NCBI RefSeq assembly: GCF_001905665.1
Contig: NZ_LIVX01000002.1
Location: forward strand, 1 to 64,000
Length of the DNA: 64,000 bases
From: Streptomyces sp. CB02261
GTDB lineage: Bacteria > Actinomycetota > Actinomycetes > Streptomycetales > Streptomycetaceae
Direction: 5' to 3'
Both the position numbers and the translations under genes were made by a program. A model generated the notes under the pieces. It did no database searches, had not been told where the DNA came from, and worked only from the letters and a program-made list of their open reading frames with translations. Positions 1 to 7,860 of the stretch are shown here, piece by piece. Each line of letters begins with the position of its first letter. Within the stretch, counting starts at the first letter, position 1.

Positions 1-136
1 CGCCATCCCCGTGACGATCACCGCACCGGCACCCGAGCCGCGCAAGCGCGGCACGACCACCCGCGGCCGGCGTGGCCCCGCCGCTGCGGCAAGGCGTGCC
101 GGCGCACGGCGCTCCGCCGTCGACACGGCGGCCTGA
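1..136 (+). CDS. C-terminal end of an unidentified protein with a basic tail
   Basis: Only the last 44 codons lie in the window, in frame 2, ending with TGA at 134-136. The visible peptide is disordered and rich in Arg, Ala, Gly and Pro, and ends in VDTAA. Basic tails of this kind are common on actinobacterial DEAD-box RNA helicases, which would fit, but no catalytic motif is visible, so that identity is a guess. G/C-biased third positions support real coding. The CBS-domain gene follows 48 nt downstream on the same strand, so the two may be co-transcribed. Confidence 0.45.
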   Translation, partial: AIPVTITAPAPEPRKRGTTTRGRRGPAAAARRAGARRSAVDTAA

Positions 137-184
137 ACCACCCGTGATCAGAGGAAGCCGACCCATCTCCGCAGGAGGATCCAT

Positions 185-592
185 TTGACGCCGGTCCGGA
201 CGCAGCACCGCACGGCGCACACCGCCGCCCCCGCGCAGAGGACGGTGGCCGACGCCATGGACACGGCGGGACCGCGGGTCTGCGACGACATGACCGTCGA
301 GGTGGCCCTGTCCGTCATGGCCGGGGCCCGCACGGGCCATCTCCTCGTCTGCGACAACGACGGGCTGTTCACCGGTCTCGTCACCTCGGCCCGGCTGACC
401 GCCGTCCGGGACGGCTCCGCCTACACGGACCGGCTCCGGCTCCGCGACGTCCTCGGCGACCGCGGCCCGTTCGCCTCGCCGGCGACGGCGATGACCGAGG
501 CCCAGCACCTCATGCGCTTCCGCCGGCTCCACGCGCTGCCCGTCGTCGACGAGCAGGGCAGTGCCCTGGGCGTCCTCGTCCTCGCGCACTGA
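185..592 (+). CDS. CBS-domain protein (Bateman pair)
   Basis: A 135-residue soluble protein made almost entirely of two tandem CBS motifs. The first runs from about residue 21 (VADAM...) to LVCDNDGLFTGLVT. The second covers roughly 78-135 and ends in ALPVVDEQGSALGVLV. CBS pairs usually bind adenine nucleotides or other small ligands and act as regulatory modules; here no enzyme or channel domain is attached. The TTG start is chosen because a strong AGGAGG at 173-178 sits six bases upstream. The gene lies between the unidentified upstream gene and a small conserved protein on the same strand, suggesting one transcript. The ligand cannot be told from sequence. Confidence 0.85.
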   Translation: MTPVRTQHRTAHTAAPAQRTVADAMDTAGPRVCDDMTVEVALSVMAGARTGHLLVCDNDGLFTGLVTSARLTAVRDGSAYTDRLRLRDVLGDRGPFASPATAMTEAQHLMRFRRLHALPVVDEQGSALGVLVLAH

Positions 593-642
593 ACCGCCTC
601 ACGGCGGCAGAAACCCCTCCCACCTCTCCCTGTGAGGCATCC

Positions 643-954
643 ATGCGCTGTGTCATCGCCCGCTTCCCGTTCGACCTCACCAAGAGCGGTGTCCTGCAGA
701 CCATGCAGGGCGTCAAGCCCGAGGAGGTCGTCGGCGACTCCGTGATCATCGGCCGCCGTACGTACCCCGTCATGCAGGTCGGCCAGGTCATCACCCGTCA
801 GGACCGCCGCGACTTCAGCCCCGGTGAGGTCCTCCGGGCCATGGCCAAGCTGGGCTTCACCTGCCGCGGCCTGGCCCAGACCGCCGCGCCGGCCCGCACC
901 CTGAACCCGCTCCAGCACGCCTCCGCGATGCTCGGCACTCCGCCGGCGGTCTGA
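643..954 (+). CDS. small conserved actinobacterial protein of unknown function
   Basis: A 103-residue protein with ATG start and GAGG at 634-637, five bases upstream. It begins MRCVIARFPFDL, has a central segment rich in Val, Ile and charged residues (about 25-65), and a C-terminal Ala/Pro-rich tail. There is no signal peptide or membrane segment, so it should be cytoplasmic. I recognise the sequence type as a conserved Streptomyces hypothetical protein but know no function. It follows the CBS gene after 50 nt, and a run of hairpins after its stop marks the end of the transcript. Confidence 0.8.
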   Translation: MRCVIARFPFDLTKSGVLQTMQGVKPEEVVGDSVIIGRRTYPVMQVGQVITRQDRRDFSPGEVLRAMAKLGFTCRGLAQTAAPARTLNPLQHASAMLGTPPAV

Positions 955-1011
955 CCGCCGGGAGCGGGGGCCGGGAGACGGGCCCGGCGGGCTGACGCCG
1001 GGCGGGCCCGC

Positions 1012-1086
1012 ACGGTCCGGGAAGTGTCACCGGACCGTCGGTACCGGGCCTGGACGGGCGGCAACCCGGGGTTGCTCCGCCCGTCC
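1012..1086. terminator. double-hairpin terminator between convergent genes
   Basis: Two adjacent hairpins lie between the plus-strand gene ending at 954 and the minus-strand EF-hand gene ending at 1098. The first has 9-bp arms at 1012-1020 and 1030-1038 (ACGGTCCGG / CCGGACCGT). The second pairs 1052-1066 with about 1071-1086 (GGACGGGCGGCAACC against GGTTGC-t-CCGCCCGTCC) with one bulged base. The position fits bidirectional termination; neither has a U tract, as is usual in Streptomyces. Confidence 0.65.
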
Positions 1087-1097
1087 GGTCCGGCTGA

Positions 1098-1313
1098 TCA
1101 GGCCTTGCTGAGGTGGGCCCAGAACTCGTCCCAGGACAGCCGGCCGTCGCCGTTGGCGTCGCGCTGCTTGATGAGCACCTCGGCGACCGTCTCGGTGACG
1201 TTGAAGTCGCCCAGCTGCGCCATGACGCTCTTGTACTCGGCGGCCGTGATGAAGCCGTCCCCGTCCACGTCGTACCGGTTGAATGCCGTACGTGCCGACT
1301 CGATGTCCGCCAC
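1098..1313 (-). CDS. two-EF-hand calcium-binding protein
   Basis: A 71-residue protein that is essentially one EF-hand pair. The first 12-residue loop is D15-V-D-G-D-G-F-I-T-A-A-E26 and the second is D52-A-N-G-D-G-R-L-S-W-D-E63. Both have the canonical acidic ligands at positions 1, 3, 5 and 12 and the central Gly at 6, so both should bind Ca2+. There is no signal peptide, so it is a cytosolic calmodulin-like sensor or calcium buffer. It matches the small Cab-type EF-hand proteins of Streptomyces. It is transcribed alone and faces the CBS operon across a terminator. Any target protein is unknown. Confidence 0.93.
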   Translation of the reverse strand: MADIESARTAFNRYDVDGDGFITAAEYKSVMAQLGDFNVTETVAEVLIKQRDANGDGRLSWDEFWAHLSKA

Positions 1314-1399
1314 TGCTTCCGCCCCTTCTCGGTGCCTATCTGACGGGGGTCAGATTAGCTGGCCCGGCCGGACCGGCCGCGCGGGGTCTCGGGGGCGGG

Positions 1400-2575
1400 C
1401 TACCGGAAGACGCCCGTGTGCCCGAGGGAGTAGCGGCCCGGCTGGGGGTAGACGGCGAGGCCGTGGGGGCCGCCGCCGACGGGGATGCGGGCCAGCTGCT
1501 TGCCGCTCGTGGTGTCGATCGCGTAGACCTCGGCGTCGTAGCGGCCGGAGAGCCACAGGACCTTGCCGTCGGCGGAGACGCCTCCCATGTCGGGGGAACC
1601 GCCGTCCGGCAGCCACCACTTCTTGGTGAGCTTGTTCTTGGCGAAGTCGAAGACGGAGACGGAGCCCTCGCCGCGGTTGGGGACGTACATCTCGCGCGAG
1701 TCCCGGCTGACGTAGAGGCCGTGGGCGCCCTTGCCGGTGGGCAGCAGGGTGGGAGTGGTGAACTTCTCTCCGTCGAGGACCCACATGCCGTGCGCCATCA
1801 TGTCGGCGATGTAGAACGTCTTGCCGTCGGGGGAGATCTTCACGTCCTGGGGCATGGCGCCCTCGAAGGGCAGCCGCTGCTGGCCGATCACCTCCATCTT
1901 CTCGGTGTCGACCTTGAGCAGCTCGCCGGAGAACTCGCAGGAGACGACGAAGTACCGGCCGTCGGCGCTGAAGTCGGCGTGGTTGACGCCATAGCAGCTG
2001 ACGGGGACGGTCTTCTTCCGCTCCATGGTGTGGGGGTCGCGGAAGACGAGTTCGCGGTCGAGGGAGGCCATGACGACGGCGTACTTGCCGTTGGGCGTGA
2101 AGTACAGGTTGTACGGGTCGTGGACCTCGACGGGTTTGCCGGCGACGCCGGTGGCGGGGTCGATGGGGGTGAGCGTGTGCCCCCGGTTGTTGTTGACCCA
2201 GAGCGTCTTCAGGTCCCAGGAGGGCACGACGTGCTGGGGCTGGATGCCGACGGGGATGGTCTCGACGACCTGGTAGGTGGCCGGGTCGATGACGGAGACG
2301 GTGTTGGAGTTGGTGTTGGGGACGTAGATCCGGGAGGGGAAGTCCTTGACCACCGGGGACAGCTTGTTCGGCCGGTCGGCGGCGTAGACGTCGTTCGGGT
2401 CGAGCAGCGGCGGCATGCCGGGGAGGCCGGGGGGCGCGGCGGCGGCCTTCTTGACGGGGGCGGCCTTCTTCGCGGGGGCGCCCCCGTCCCCCGGGTCGCC
2501 CGTGCCGCAGCCCGCGAGGGCGGCGACGAGGGCGGCGGCGAGCAGGGTTCTGGTGCGCTTCGTGCGGTGTGTCAT
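1400..2575 (-). CDS. YncE-like beta-propeller lipoprotein
   Basis: A 391-residue protein. The N terminus (THRTKRTRTLL...) leads to the lipobox LAGC with the lipidated Cys at 23, so it should be anchored on the outer face of the membrane. After a Lys/Ala/Pro linker come repeated strands of the type IYVPNTNSNTVSVID, ISPDGKTFYIAD and ISADGK, typical of YVTN/YncE seven-bladed beta-propellers. The start at 2575 overlaps the stop of the upstream deacetylase-like gene (ATGA, 2572-2575), giving tight translational coupling. Propellers of this kind usually bind ligands or scaffold other proteins; no catalytic residue is evident. A much longer open frame extends upstream but runs through the deacetylase gene in another frame and is not the real start. 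Confidence 0.88.
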   Translation of the reverse strand: MTHRTKRTRTLLAAALVAALAGCGTGDPGDGGAPAKKAAPVKKAAAAPPGLPGMPPLLDPNDVYAADRPNKLSPVVKDFPSRIYVPNTNSNTVSVIDPATYQVVETIPVGIQPQHVVPSWDLKTLWVNNNRGHTLTPIDPATGVAGKPVEVHDPYNLYFTPNGKYAVVMASLDRELVFRDPHTMERKKTVPVSCYGVNHADFSADGRYFVVSCEFSGELLKVDTEKMEVIGQQRLPFEGAMPQDVKISPDGKTFYIADMMAHGMWVLDGEKFTTPTLLPTGKGAHGLYVSRDSREMYVPNRGEGSVSVFDFAKNKLTKKWWLPDGGSPDMGGVSADGKVLWLSGRYDAEVYAIDTTSGKQLARIPVGGGPHGLAVYPQPGRYSLGHTGVFR

Positions 2576-3339
2576 CGGGTCAGCAGCTCCGTGGTGGTGA
2601 CCGCGCGCAGCCCGCGGCGGTCGAGGTCGGCGAGGAGGAGGGGCAGGGCGACGGCGGTGACCGGGTAGCCGAAGTGCAGGCTGACGACGGAGCCGGCGCG
2701 GGCCGCGCCGGTGACGTTGTGGACGACGGCCGCCGCGTCGGGCGTGCTGAAGTCGAGGGAGTCGACGTCGTACGAGAGGACGTGCGGGTATCCGGCGCGG
2801 TGGGCGGCGCGCAGGACCGCGGGGGTGGCGTGCCGGGTGCGGGAGGGCCGGAACCAGGTGCCGATGGAGCCGGTGAGCCGGCGCAGCCGGGTGGCGCAGG
2901 CCTCGATCTCGGCGTGGGCCCCGGCTTCGGTCAGGGCGTTGACGTCGGTGTGGTGCTGGGTGTGGTTGCCGAGGTCGTGGCCGCCGTCGAGGATGCGCCG
3001 GGCCATGTCGGGGTGGGCGTCGAGCCAGCTGCCGACGGCGAGGACGGTGACGCGGGCGCCGGCCTTCTCGGCCTGGGTGAGGAGGGTCCGGGCGAGGGCG
3101 GGGTCGCCGGCGCCGTGGAAGGTGAGGGCGACCCGGGGCCGGTCGCGGGGGCCGTGGGCGATCTCGGCGGGCTGTCCGGGGAGGCGCCGCGGGACGGGGG
3201 CCGCGTGGGGCGCGGGGGCGGGGCGCCGTGCTGCGGGAGCGGCGGGGCGGGGGGCCGTGCCGCAGGCGGTGGCGAGGGCTCCCGCGAGGGCGGCGGCCGT
3301 GCCCGCTCGGAGGGCGCCGCGACGGTCGGTCGACTTCAC
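2572..3339 (-). CDS. NodB-like polysaccharide deacetylase family lipoprotein with altered motif 1
   Basis: A 255-residue exported protein with a twin-Arg-type leader (DRRGALRAG) and a weak lipobox ending at Cys26. The fold motifs of carbohydrate esterase family 4 are recognisable: motif 1 at about 72-79 (LTFHGAGDP), motif 2 H126-T-Q-H-H130, motif 3 FRPSRTRH around 163-170, and DVDSLDF near 191. The catalytic Asp pair of the usual TFDDG motif is replaced by His-Gly, so normal metal-dependent deacetylation is doubtful while binding of the glycan may remain. GTG start; no strong ribosome site is visible. It is the first gene of a two-gene operon with the beta-propeller lipoprotein. The pair probably acts on the cell wall or an exopolysaccharide. 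Confidence 0.82.
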   Translation of the reverse strand: MKSTDRRGALRAGTAAALAGALATACGTAPRPAAPAARRPAPAPHAAPVPRRLPGQPAEIAHGPRDRPRVALTFHGAGDPALARTLLTQAEKAGARVTVLAVGSWLDAHPDMARRILDGGHDLGNHTQHHTDVNALTEAGAHAEIEACATRLRRLTGSIGTWFRPSRTRHATPAVLRAAHRAGYPHVLSYDVDSLDFSTPDAAAVVHNVTGAARAGSVVSLHFGYPVTAVALPLLLADLDRRGLRAVTTTELLTR

Positions 3340-3589
3340 GCGACCATTTAAAGGCGGCGCTGCCCGATTTATTACGATTGGGCCAATTCAGGACGTTTAC
3401 AGGCGCCGGACGGGCGTCCACCATGCGGACGATCCCGGGAAACAAGCGATGAACCGCATAGTCATTCACTGTTTGCAAGGCGAGTGCTGCACGTCACCAA
3501 CGATTCATCATGCAACTGTCATGGTTTGCCCTGCATTGCCCCGCTAGGGACTTTTGGCGGCAAGGCCACCTCTCTGCCATAGTCGGAGA

Positions 3590-3709
3590 CACGACCCCCA
3601 TTGACCCGGGCCAGGTCGACAGAGCGGCCGTGGATACACCCCCCCCCGTCCACGGCGCATCACACGGAAGCCCCCACGCACCCCACCACGGCGCACGGGG
3701 GCTTCCGTG
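3590..3709 (+). ncRNA. candidate small RNA with a C-rich hairpin loop
   Basis: The 427-bp gap between the deacetylase gene (start 3339) and the ATPase gene (end 3767) holds no convincing protein gene. On the plus strand a possible promoter is TTGGCG (3554-3559), an 18-base spacer and CATAGT (3578-3583). About 40 nt downstream is an 8-bp hairpin, GCCGTGGA (3627-3634) / TCCACGGC (3649-3656), whose 14-base loop carries nine consecutive C residues. This is followed directly by a strong terminator hairpin. Two hairpins with C-rich loops recall the actinobacterial 6C RNA class, but the second loop has only four C in a row. Expression is inferred. The region 3340-3550 looks like the promoter side of the minus-strand lipoprotein operon. 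Confidence 0.4.
3663..3709. terminator. strong terminator hairpin
   Basis: A perfect 13-bp stem, CACGGAAGCCCCC (3663-3675) with GGGGGCTTCCGTG (3697-3709), and a 21-base loop. It lies 58 nt beyond the stop of the minus-strand ATPase gene (3767), which it should terminate. It could equally end a plus-strand small RNA. Confidence 0.75.
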
Positions 3710-3766
3710 CGTCCGGAGCGGGAGAGGAAACGGGGGGAGAGAAACGGGCGGCAGAGGAGCGGCGGC

Positions 3767-4282
3767 TCAGCGGTCGGAGACCCGCATCTCGAACCAGGTC
3801 GTCTTGCCGCGCGGCGCCAGGTCCACGCCCCAGCGGTCCGAGAGCTTGTCGACGAGGAAGAGCCCCCGGCCGCTCGTGTCGAGCTCGTGCACCGGCATCA
3901 GACACGGCAGCCCGCGCGAGGGATCCCTCACCTCGACGCGGATCCAGCCGCGCCGCCGCTGTAACCGCAGCGCGAAGACCCGGGCCCCGGTGTGCCGGAC
4001 CGCGTTCCCGACGAGTTCCGAGACGAGCAGGACCGCGTGCTCGGCGATCTGCGGGCCGAGGCCCCACTGCCGCAGCACGACGTGCTCGGTGAGCCTGCGG
4101 GCCACCCACGCGGACTCGGGGAGGGACGGCAGCCGGACGTCCTCGTCCGCCGGATTGCCGTACAACTCCATTGCGCAGATGGCCTGTTCGTCGTCCGCGC
4201 CCGGTGACCACCGCGCTGCGGCGGCGCTTGCGCGCTGCCACGGCTGTTCCCTACCCTCCAGGCCCGCCATGCCCCCCATCAT
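3767..4282 (-). CDS. RsbW-type HATPase (anti-sigma-factor-like ATP-binding protein)
   Basis: A protein of up to 171 residues with a single HATPase_c domain of the GHKL fold. The N box is SELVGNAVRHTG, the first glycine box VEVRDPSRGL and the second GRGLFLVDKLSDRWGV. There is no dimerisation/phosphoacceptor domain, so this is not a sensor kinase. It belongs to the Streptomyces family of stand-alone serine-kinase-like ATPases that control sigma factors or anti-anti-sigma proteins; the partner is not encoded nearby. The true start could be the first Met, or the Met four codons later, which has a G-rich ribosome site, so the N terminus is uncertain. Confidence 0.85.
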   Translation of the reverse strand: MMGGMAGLEGREQPWQRASAAAARWSPGADDEQAICAMELYGNPADEDVRLPSLPESAWVARRLTEHVVLRQWGLGPQIAEHAVLLVSELVGNAVRHTGARVFALRLQRRRGWIRVEVRDPSRGLPCLMPVHELDTSGRGLFLVDKLSDRWGVDLAPRGKTTWFEMRVSDR

Positions 4283-4342
4283 GGCCGCACGAAGGCGTCC
4301 GCGGGGGCCGTTCCGACGGAATCGACCCCCGGGAACGACCCG

Positions 4343-5110
4343 TCAGGCGAACTTCGCCTTCCCGGGGCCCTCCTCCACGAAGCTGCGCATCCCGTTCTCG
4401 CGGTCGGCGGTCGCGAACAGACCCGCGAACCAGGTGCGCTCGATGGCGAGACCGGTGTCGATGTCGGCCTCCAGACCCTGGTCGATCGCCTCCTTCGCGG
4501 CCCGCAGGGCGACCGCGGGGCCCTGCGCGAGCCTGGCGGCCCAGGCGTGCGCCTGCTCGTACACCTCGGCGGCCGGGACGACCCGGTCGACCAGACCCAG
4601 CGTCAGGGCCTCGTCGGCCTTGACCATCCGGCCGGTGAAGATGAGGTCCTTGGCCTTGGAGGGGCCGACGAGCCGGGACAGGCGCTGCGTGCCGCCCGCG
4701 CCCGGGATCAGACCGAGGAGGATCTCCGGCTGGCCCAGCTTCGCGTTGTCGGCGGCGATCCGGTAGTCGGCGCAGAGCGCCAGCTCGCAGCCGCCCCCGA
4801 GGGCGTACCCGGTGATCGCGGCGACGACGGGCTTGGGGATGCGGGCGACGGCGGTGAAGGAGTCCTGGAGCGCACGGGAGCGCTTGACCATGGCCACATG
4901 GTCCATGACCTGCATCTCCTTGATGTCCGCGCCGGCCGCGAACACCTTCTCGCCGCCGTAGAGGACCACGGCCCGCACGTCGTCGCGGTCGGTCGCCTCC
5001 TGGGCCAGCTCGCGGAGCCGGTCCTGGGTGGCGACGTCCAGGGCGTTCATCGGGGGGCGGTCGAGGCGGATCGTGCCGACGCCGTCGGCGACTTCGAGGT
5101 TCACAGTCAT
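4343..5110 (-). CDS. enoyl-CoA hydratase/isomerase (crotonase family)
   Basis: A 255-residue cytosolic enzyme of normal length for the family. The oxyanion-hole segments are AAGADIK (58-64) and GYALGGGCE (101-109). Both catalytic glutamates of true hydratases are present: E109 in GGGCE and E129 in GQPEI. It should therefore hydrate trans-2-enoyl-CoA to 3-hydroxyacyl-CoA in fatty-acid beta-oxidation or a related catabolic route. It is transcribed alone, preceded by a terminator that ends the upstream L,D-transpeptidase transcript, and followed after 60 nt by the ATPase gene on the same strand. The preferred chain length cannot be told. Confidence 0.92.
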   Translation of the reverse strand: MTVNLEVADGVGTIRLDRPPMNALDVATQDRLRELAQEATDRDDVRAVVLYGGEKVFAAGADIKEMQVMDHVAMVKRSRALQDSFTAVARIPKPVVAAITGYALGGGCELALCADYRIAADNAKLGQPEILLGLIPGAGGTQRLSRLVGPSKAKDLIFTGRMVKADEALTLGLVDRVVPAAEVYEQAHAWAARLAQGPAVALRAAKEAIDQGLEADIDTGLAIERTWFAGLFATADRENGMRSFVEEGPGKAKFA

Positions 5111-5140
5111 GGAGGCAGGTTAGTGGCCGTTAACGGGAAG

Positions 5141-5175
5141 GGGCCCGGTGCTGTTGCTCACAGCACCGGGCCCCT
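5141..5175 (-). terminator. terminator after the first L,D-transpeptidase gene
   Basis: A perfect 15-bp stem, GGGGCCCGGTGCTGT (5141-5155) and ACAGCACCGGGCCCC (5161-5175), with a five-base loop, starting 17 nt past the stop at 5192. Confidence 0.85.
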
Positions 5176-5191
5176 CGTCAGCCGCTTGCGG

Positions 5192-6457
5192 CTAGGCGAT
5201 CCACTCCGACCAGTCCATGTTCCAGCCGTTGAGGCCGTTGTCCGGCTTGATCTGCTTGTCCTTCGAGTTCTTCACGACGACCACGTCACCGATGATCGAG
5301 CTGTCGTAGAACCAGGCCGCCGGCATGGAGCTGTCGCCCGCGCCCCGCGCGTCCTGGAGGCCGACGCAGCCGTGGCTGACGTTGGCGGAGCCGAAGGTGC
5401 CCGCCGAGGCCCAGTAGTTGCCGTGCACGAAGGTGCCCGAGGTGGACAGGCGCATCGCGTGCGGCACGTCCTTGATGTCGTACTCTCCACCGAAGCCGAC
5501 CGTGGCCCCGTTCATGCGGGTCACCTTGTACTTCTCGCTGATGACCATCTGACCGTTGTACGTGGTCGTCGACGGGGCGCCCGCGGTGATCGGGAGGGTC
5601 TTGATGATCTTGCCGTCGCGCTCGATCTTCATCGTCTTGGCGCTGGCGTCGACGGTGGAGACCTGACGGCGGCCGATGGTGAAGGACACCGTCTTCTTCT
5701 GCTTGCCGTAGACGCCGGGGCGGCCCTCGACGCCGTCCAGGTTGAGCTCGACGGTCACCTTGGTGCCCGCGGCCCAGTAGTTCTCCGGGCGGAAGTCGAG
5801 GCGGTCGTTGCCGAACCAGTGGCCCTCGATCCGCACGGCCGGCACGGCCGTCACCTTGATGGCCTTCTCGACGGCCTCGGGGTCGGTGATGCCCCGGGTG
5901 AAGTTGATGGACACCGGCATGCCCACGCCGACGGTCGAACCGTGCTCCGGTGTGTAGTGGCCGATGAAGGTGTTCTTCGGGACCAGGGTGGTGAAGGTGG
6001 TGTCCTTCGCCGACTCACGGCCCTCGGCGTCCTTCGCGATCGCGTGCACCTTGTACTGCGTGCCCGCGGCCAGGTGCGCGGTGGGCGACCAGCTGGCGCC
6101 GTCCGCCGCGATCCTGCCCTCGACCTCCGTGCCCTTGGAGTCGGCGACCGTGACCGTGGTCAGCTTGCCCTGCGCGGCGGTGACCTTGAGGGCCCCGCTG
6201 GTGGCGACCGACTCGGCGCCGTCCTTCGGAAGGATCGTCACGACCGCCTGCGAGGCCGCGTTCCCCTGCGAGCCGCCCCCCTGGGCCGCCGGCCCCTGTC
6301 CCCCCGTACCGCCGCCGGCGGACTCGCCGCCGCCGCAGGCGGTGAGCACCAGGAGCATCGCCCCCGCCGCCAGGGCCTGCAGCCGGACGCCCCCGCGCCG
6401 TCGGCCGCGCCGCCCCATGGCCCCTACCGATGTCCCCGATATCGGCTGCCCGTTCAC
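5192..6457 (-). CDS. L,D-transpeptidase lipoprotein with Ig-like domains (paralogue 1)
   Basis: A 421-residue lipoprotein. An Arg-rich n-region and hydrophobic stretch end in the lipobox LTAC with lipidated Cys41. After a Gly/Gln-rich linker come two Ig-like beta domains (about 75-275). The YkuD catalytic domain follows, with the motif HGNYWAS...SHGCVGL and catalytic Cys364. A Trp-rich C-terminal tail (GWNMDWSEW) matches this actinobacterial group. It should form 3-3 cross-links in peptidoglycan outside the membrane. GTG at 6457 is chosen because GAGGGGA lies about ten bases upstream and the lipoprotein signal then has normal length; an ATG at 6526 is less likely. The neighbouring gene at 6643-7860 is a close paralogue. 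Confidence 0.92.
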   Translation of the reverse strand: MNGQPISGTSVGAMGRRGRRRGGVRLQALAAGAMLLVLTACGGGESAGGGTGGQGPAAQGGGSQGNAASQAVVTILPKDGAESVATSGALKVTAAQGKLTTVTVADSKGTEVEGRIAADGASWSPTAHLAAGTQYKVHAIAKDAEGRESAKDTTFTTLVPKNTFIGHYTPEHGSTVGVGMPVSINFTRGITDPEAVEKAIKVTAVPAVRIEGHWFGNDRLDFRPENYWAAGTKVTVELNLDGVEGRPGVYGKQKKTVSFTIGRRQVSTVDASAKTMKIERDGKIIKTLPITAGAPSTTTYNGQMVISEKYKVTRMNGATVGFGGEYDIKDVPHAMRLSTSGTFVHGNYWASAGTFGSANVSHGCVGLQDARGAGDSSMPAAWFYDSSIIGDVVVVKNSKDKQIKPDNGLNGWNMDWSEWIA

Positions 6458-6642
6458 TGTGGTCGTCTCCCCTCGCACGGCCTGGCACTGCCACGGCCCC
6501 ACCCCCGTGCGCATGCAATCGCGCACACGGCGCTAGATAATCACACCGCAGGACACGAAAGATCCTCGTGAATGTCACCGTTCCGTCCCGATCGACCTGG
6601 TAAGACGACGGAAGTGCCGGGCGGTGCGAGGGCGACGGGGGT

Positions 6643-7860
6643 TCACCGCAGAGCGGACCCGGCCTTCCACCGGTCCCACTCCATGTTCCAGCCTCCGAGA
6701 CCGTTGTCGGGAGCGACCTTCCGGTCACGGGAGTTGACCACGTCGACCACGTCGCCGATGAGCGTCCGGTCGAAGAACCAGCCCGCGGGCGACTCGGCGC
6801 TGCCCCCCTTCTCGTCCCGCAGCCCCACACAGCCGTGGCTGACGTTGGCGGTGCCGAACGTGTCCGGCGAGGCCCAGTAGTTCCCGTGCAGGAACGTCCC
6901 GGACTCGGTGAGCCGCATCGCGTGCGGCACGTCCTTGATGTCGTACTCCCCGCCGAAGCCGACCGTGCGCCCGTCCATCCTCGTCACGTCGTACAGCTCG
7001 GTCACGACCATCTTCCCGTTGTACGTGGTGGTCTTCGGCGCCCCCGCGGTGATCGGCACGGTCGCCAGGACCGCACCGTCCCTCCTGACCTCCATCGTGT
7101 GGGCGGCGGCGTCCACCACGGAGACCTGGGAGCGCCCGACCGTGAAGCCGACCGTCTTGCGCTGGATGCCGTACACCCCGGGCGCCCCCTCGACGTCCCG
7201 CAGGCCGAGCCGGACGGTGACGCGGGTGCCCGGCCGCCAGTACGCGGCGGGGCGGAAGTCGAGCCGCTCCTTGCCGAACCAGTGGCCGACGACCTCCACC
7301 GGCGGCACCGAGGTGACGCGGATCGCCCGCTCGACCGCGGCGCGGTTCTCGATCGGCCGGTTGAAGCTGAAGGAAACGATCATGCCGGTGCCGACCGTGG
7401 AACGATTCTCCGGTTTGAAGTACCCGATGAAACGGCTCTCCGGCACCACCGTCGTGAACGTCGTGTGCCGCGCGGAGCGCCGCCCGTGCGCGTCGAGCGC
7501 GACCGCGTCCACGCTGTACTTCGCGGCCAGCGCGAGCCGGGCGTCCGGCCGGGGCCGCCAGCGCAGCCCGTCCGCGGAGATCTCCCCCGCGACCTCGGTC
7601 CGCTGGGCGTCCTCCACCTGGACGACGGTCACCCGTTCGAGGCGCCCGCTGTCCACCTTCACCTCGACCGGTCCGTCGGCCTTCACCCCCCGGCTGCCGT
7701 CCTCCGGGCTGATTCGGATGACGTCACCGGGAGCCCGCGCCTTGCCCGGCAGGGAGATGTCGATGCCCCGTCCGCCGCCGCTCTCCGTGCAGCCCACCAG
7801 GCCCGCGACCAGTCCCGCCACCGCGAGGGCGTACCTCGCCCGCTTCCATACATGTCTCAC
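6643..7860 (-). CDS. L,D-transpeptidase lipoprotein with Ig-like domains (paralogue 2)
   Basis: A 405-residue paralogue of the gene at 5192-6457 with the same order: lipobox LVGC (Cys24), two Ig-like domains and a YkuD domain with SHGCVGL (catalytic Cys344), then the tail GWNMEWDRW. Long stretches are nearly identical between the two (for example VGFGGEYDIKDVPHAMRL), pointing to tandem duplication. It should also make 3-3 peptidoglycan cross-links. The GTG at 7860 is placed by the signal peptide; no good ribosome site is visible at the usual distance, so the start is less sure. A 185-nt gap separates the two genes, so each may have its own promoter. The large open frame continuing upstream on this strand is an artefact antisense to glgX. 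Confidence 0.9.
   Translation of the reverse strand: MRHVWKRARYALAVAGLVAGLVGCTESGGGRGIDISLPGKARAPGDVIRISPEDGSRGVKADGPVEVKVDSGRLERVTVVQVEDAQRTEVAGEISADGLRWRPRPDARLALAAKYSVDAVALDAHGRRSARHTTFTTVVPESRFIGYFKPENRSTVGTGMIVSFSFNRPIENRAAVERAIRVTSVPPVEVVGHWFGKERLDFRPAAYWRPGTRVTVRLGLRDVEGAPGVYGIQRKTVGFTVGRSQVSVVDAAAHTMEVRRDGAVLATVPITAGAPKTTTYNGKMVVTELYDVTRMDGRTVGFGGEYDIKDVPHAMRLTESGTFLHGNYWASPDTFGTANVSHGCVGLRDEKGGSAESPAGWFFDRTLIGDVVDVVNSRDRKVAPDNGLGGWNMEWDRWKAGSALR

Noticed and set aside
1400..3478. A 692-residue minus-strand open frame
   Set aside because: The upstream part overlaps the deacetylase-like gene in another frame. The lipoprotein signal at 2575 marks the true start.
3449..3547. A 32-codon plus-strand open frame in the gap after the lipoprotein operon
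   Set aside because: It has no ribosome site and unusual codons for this genome, and lies in what looks like promoter DNA.
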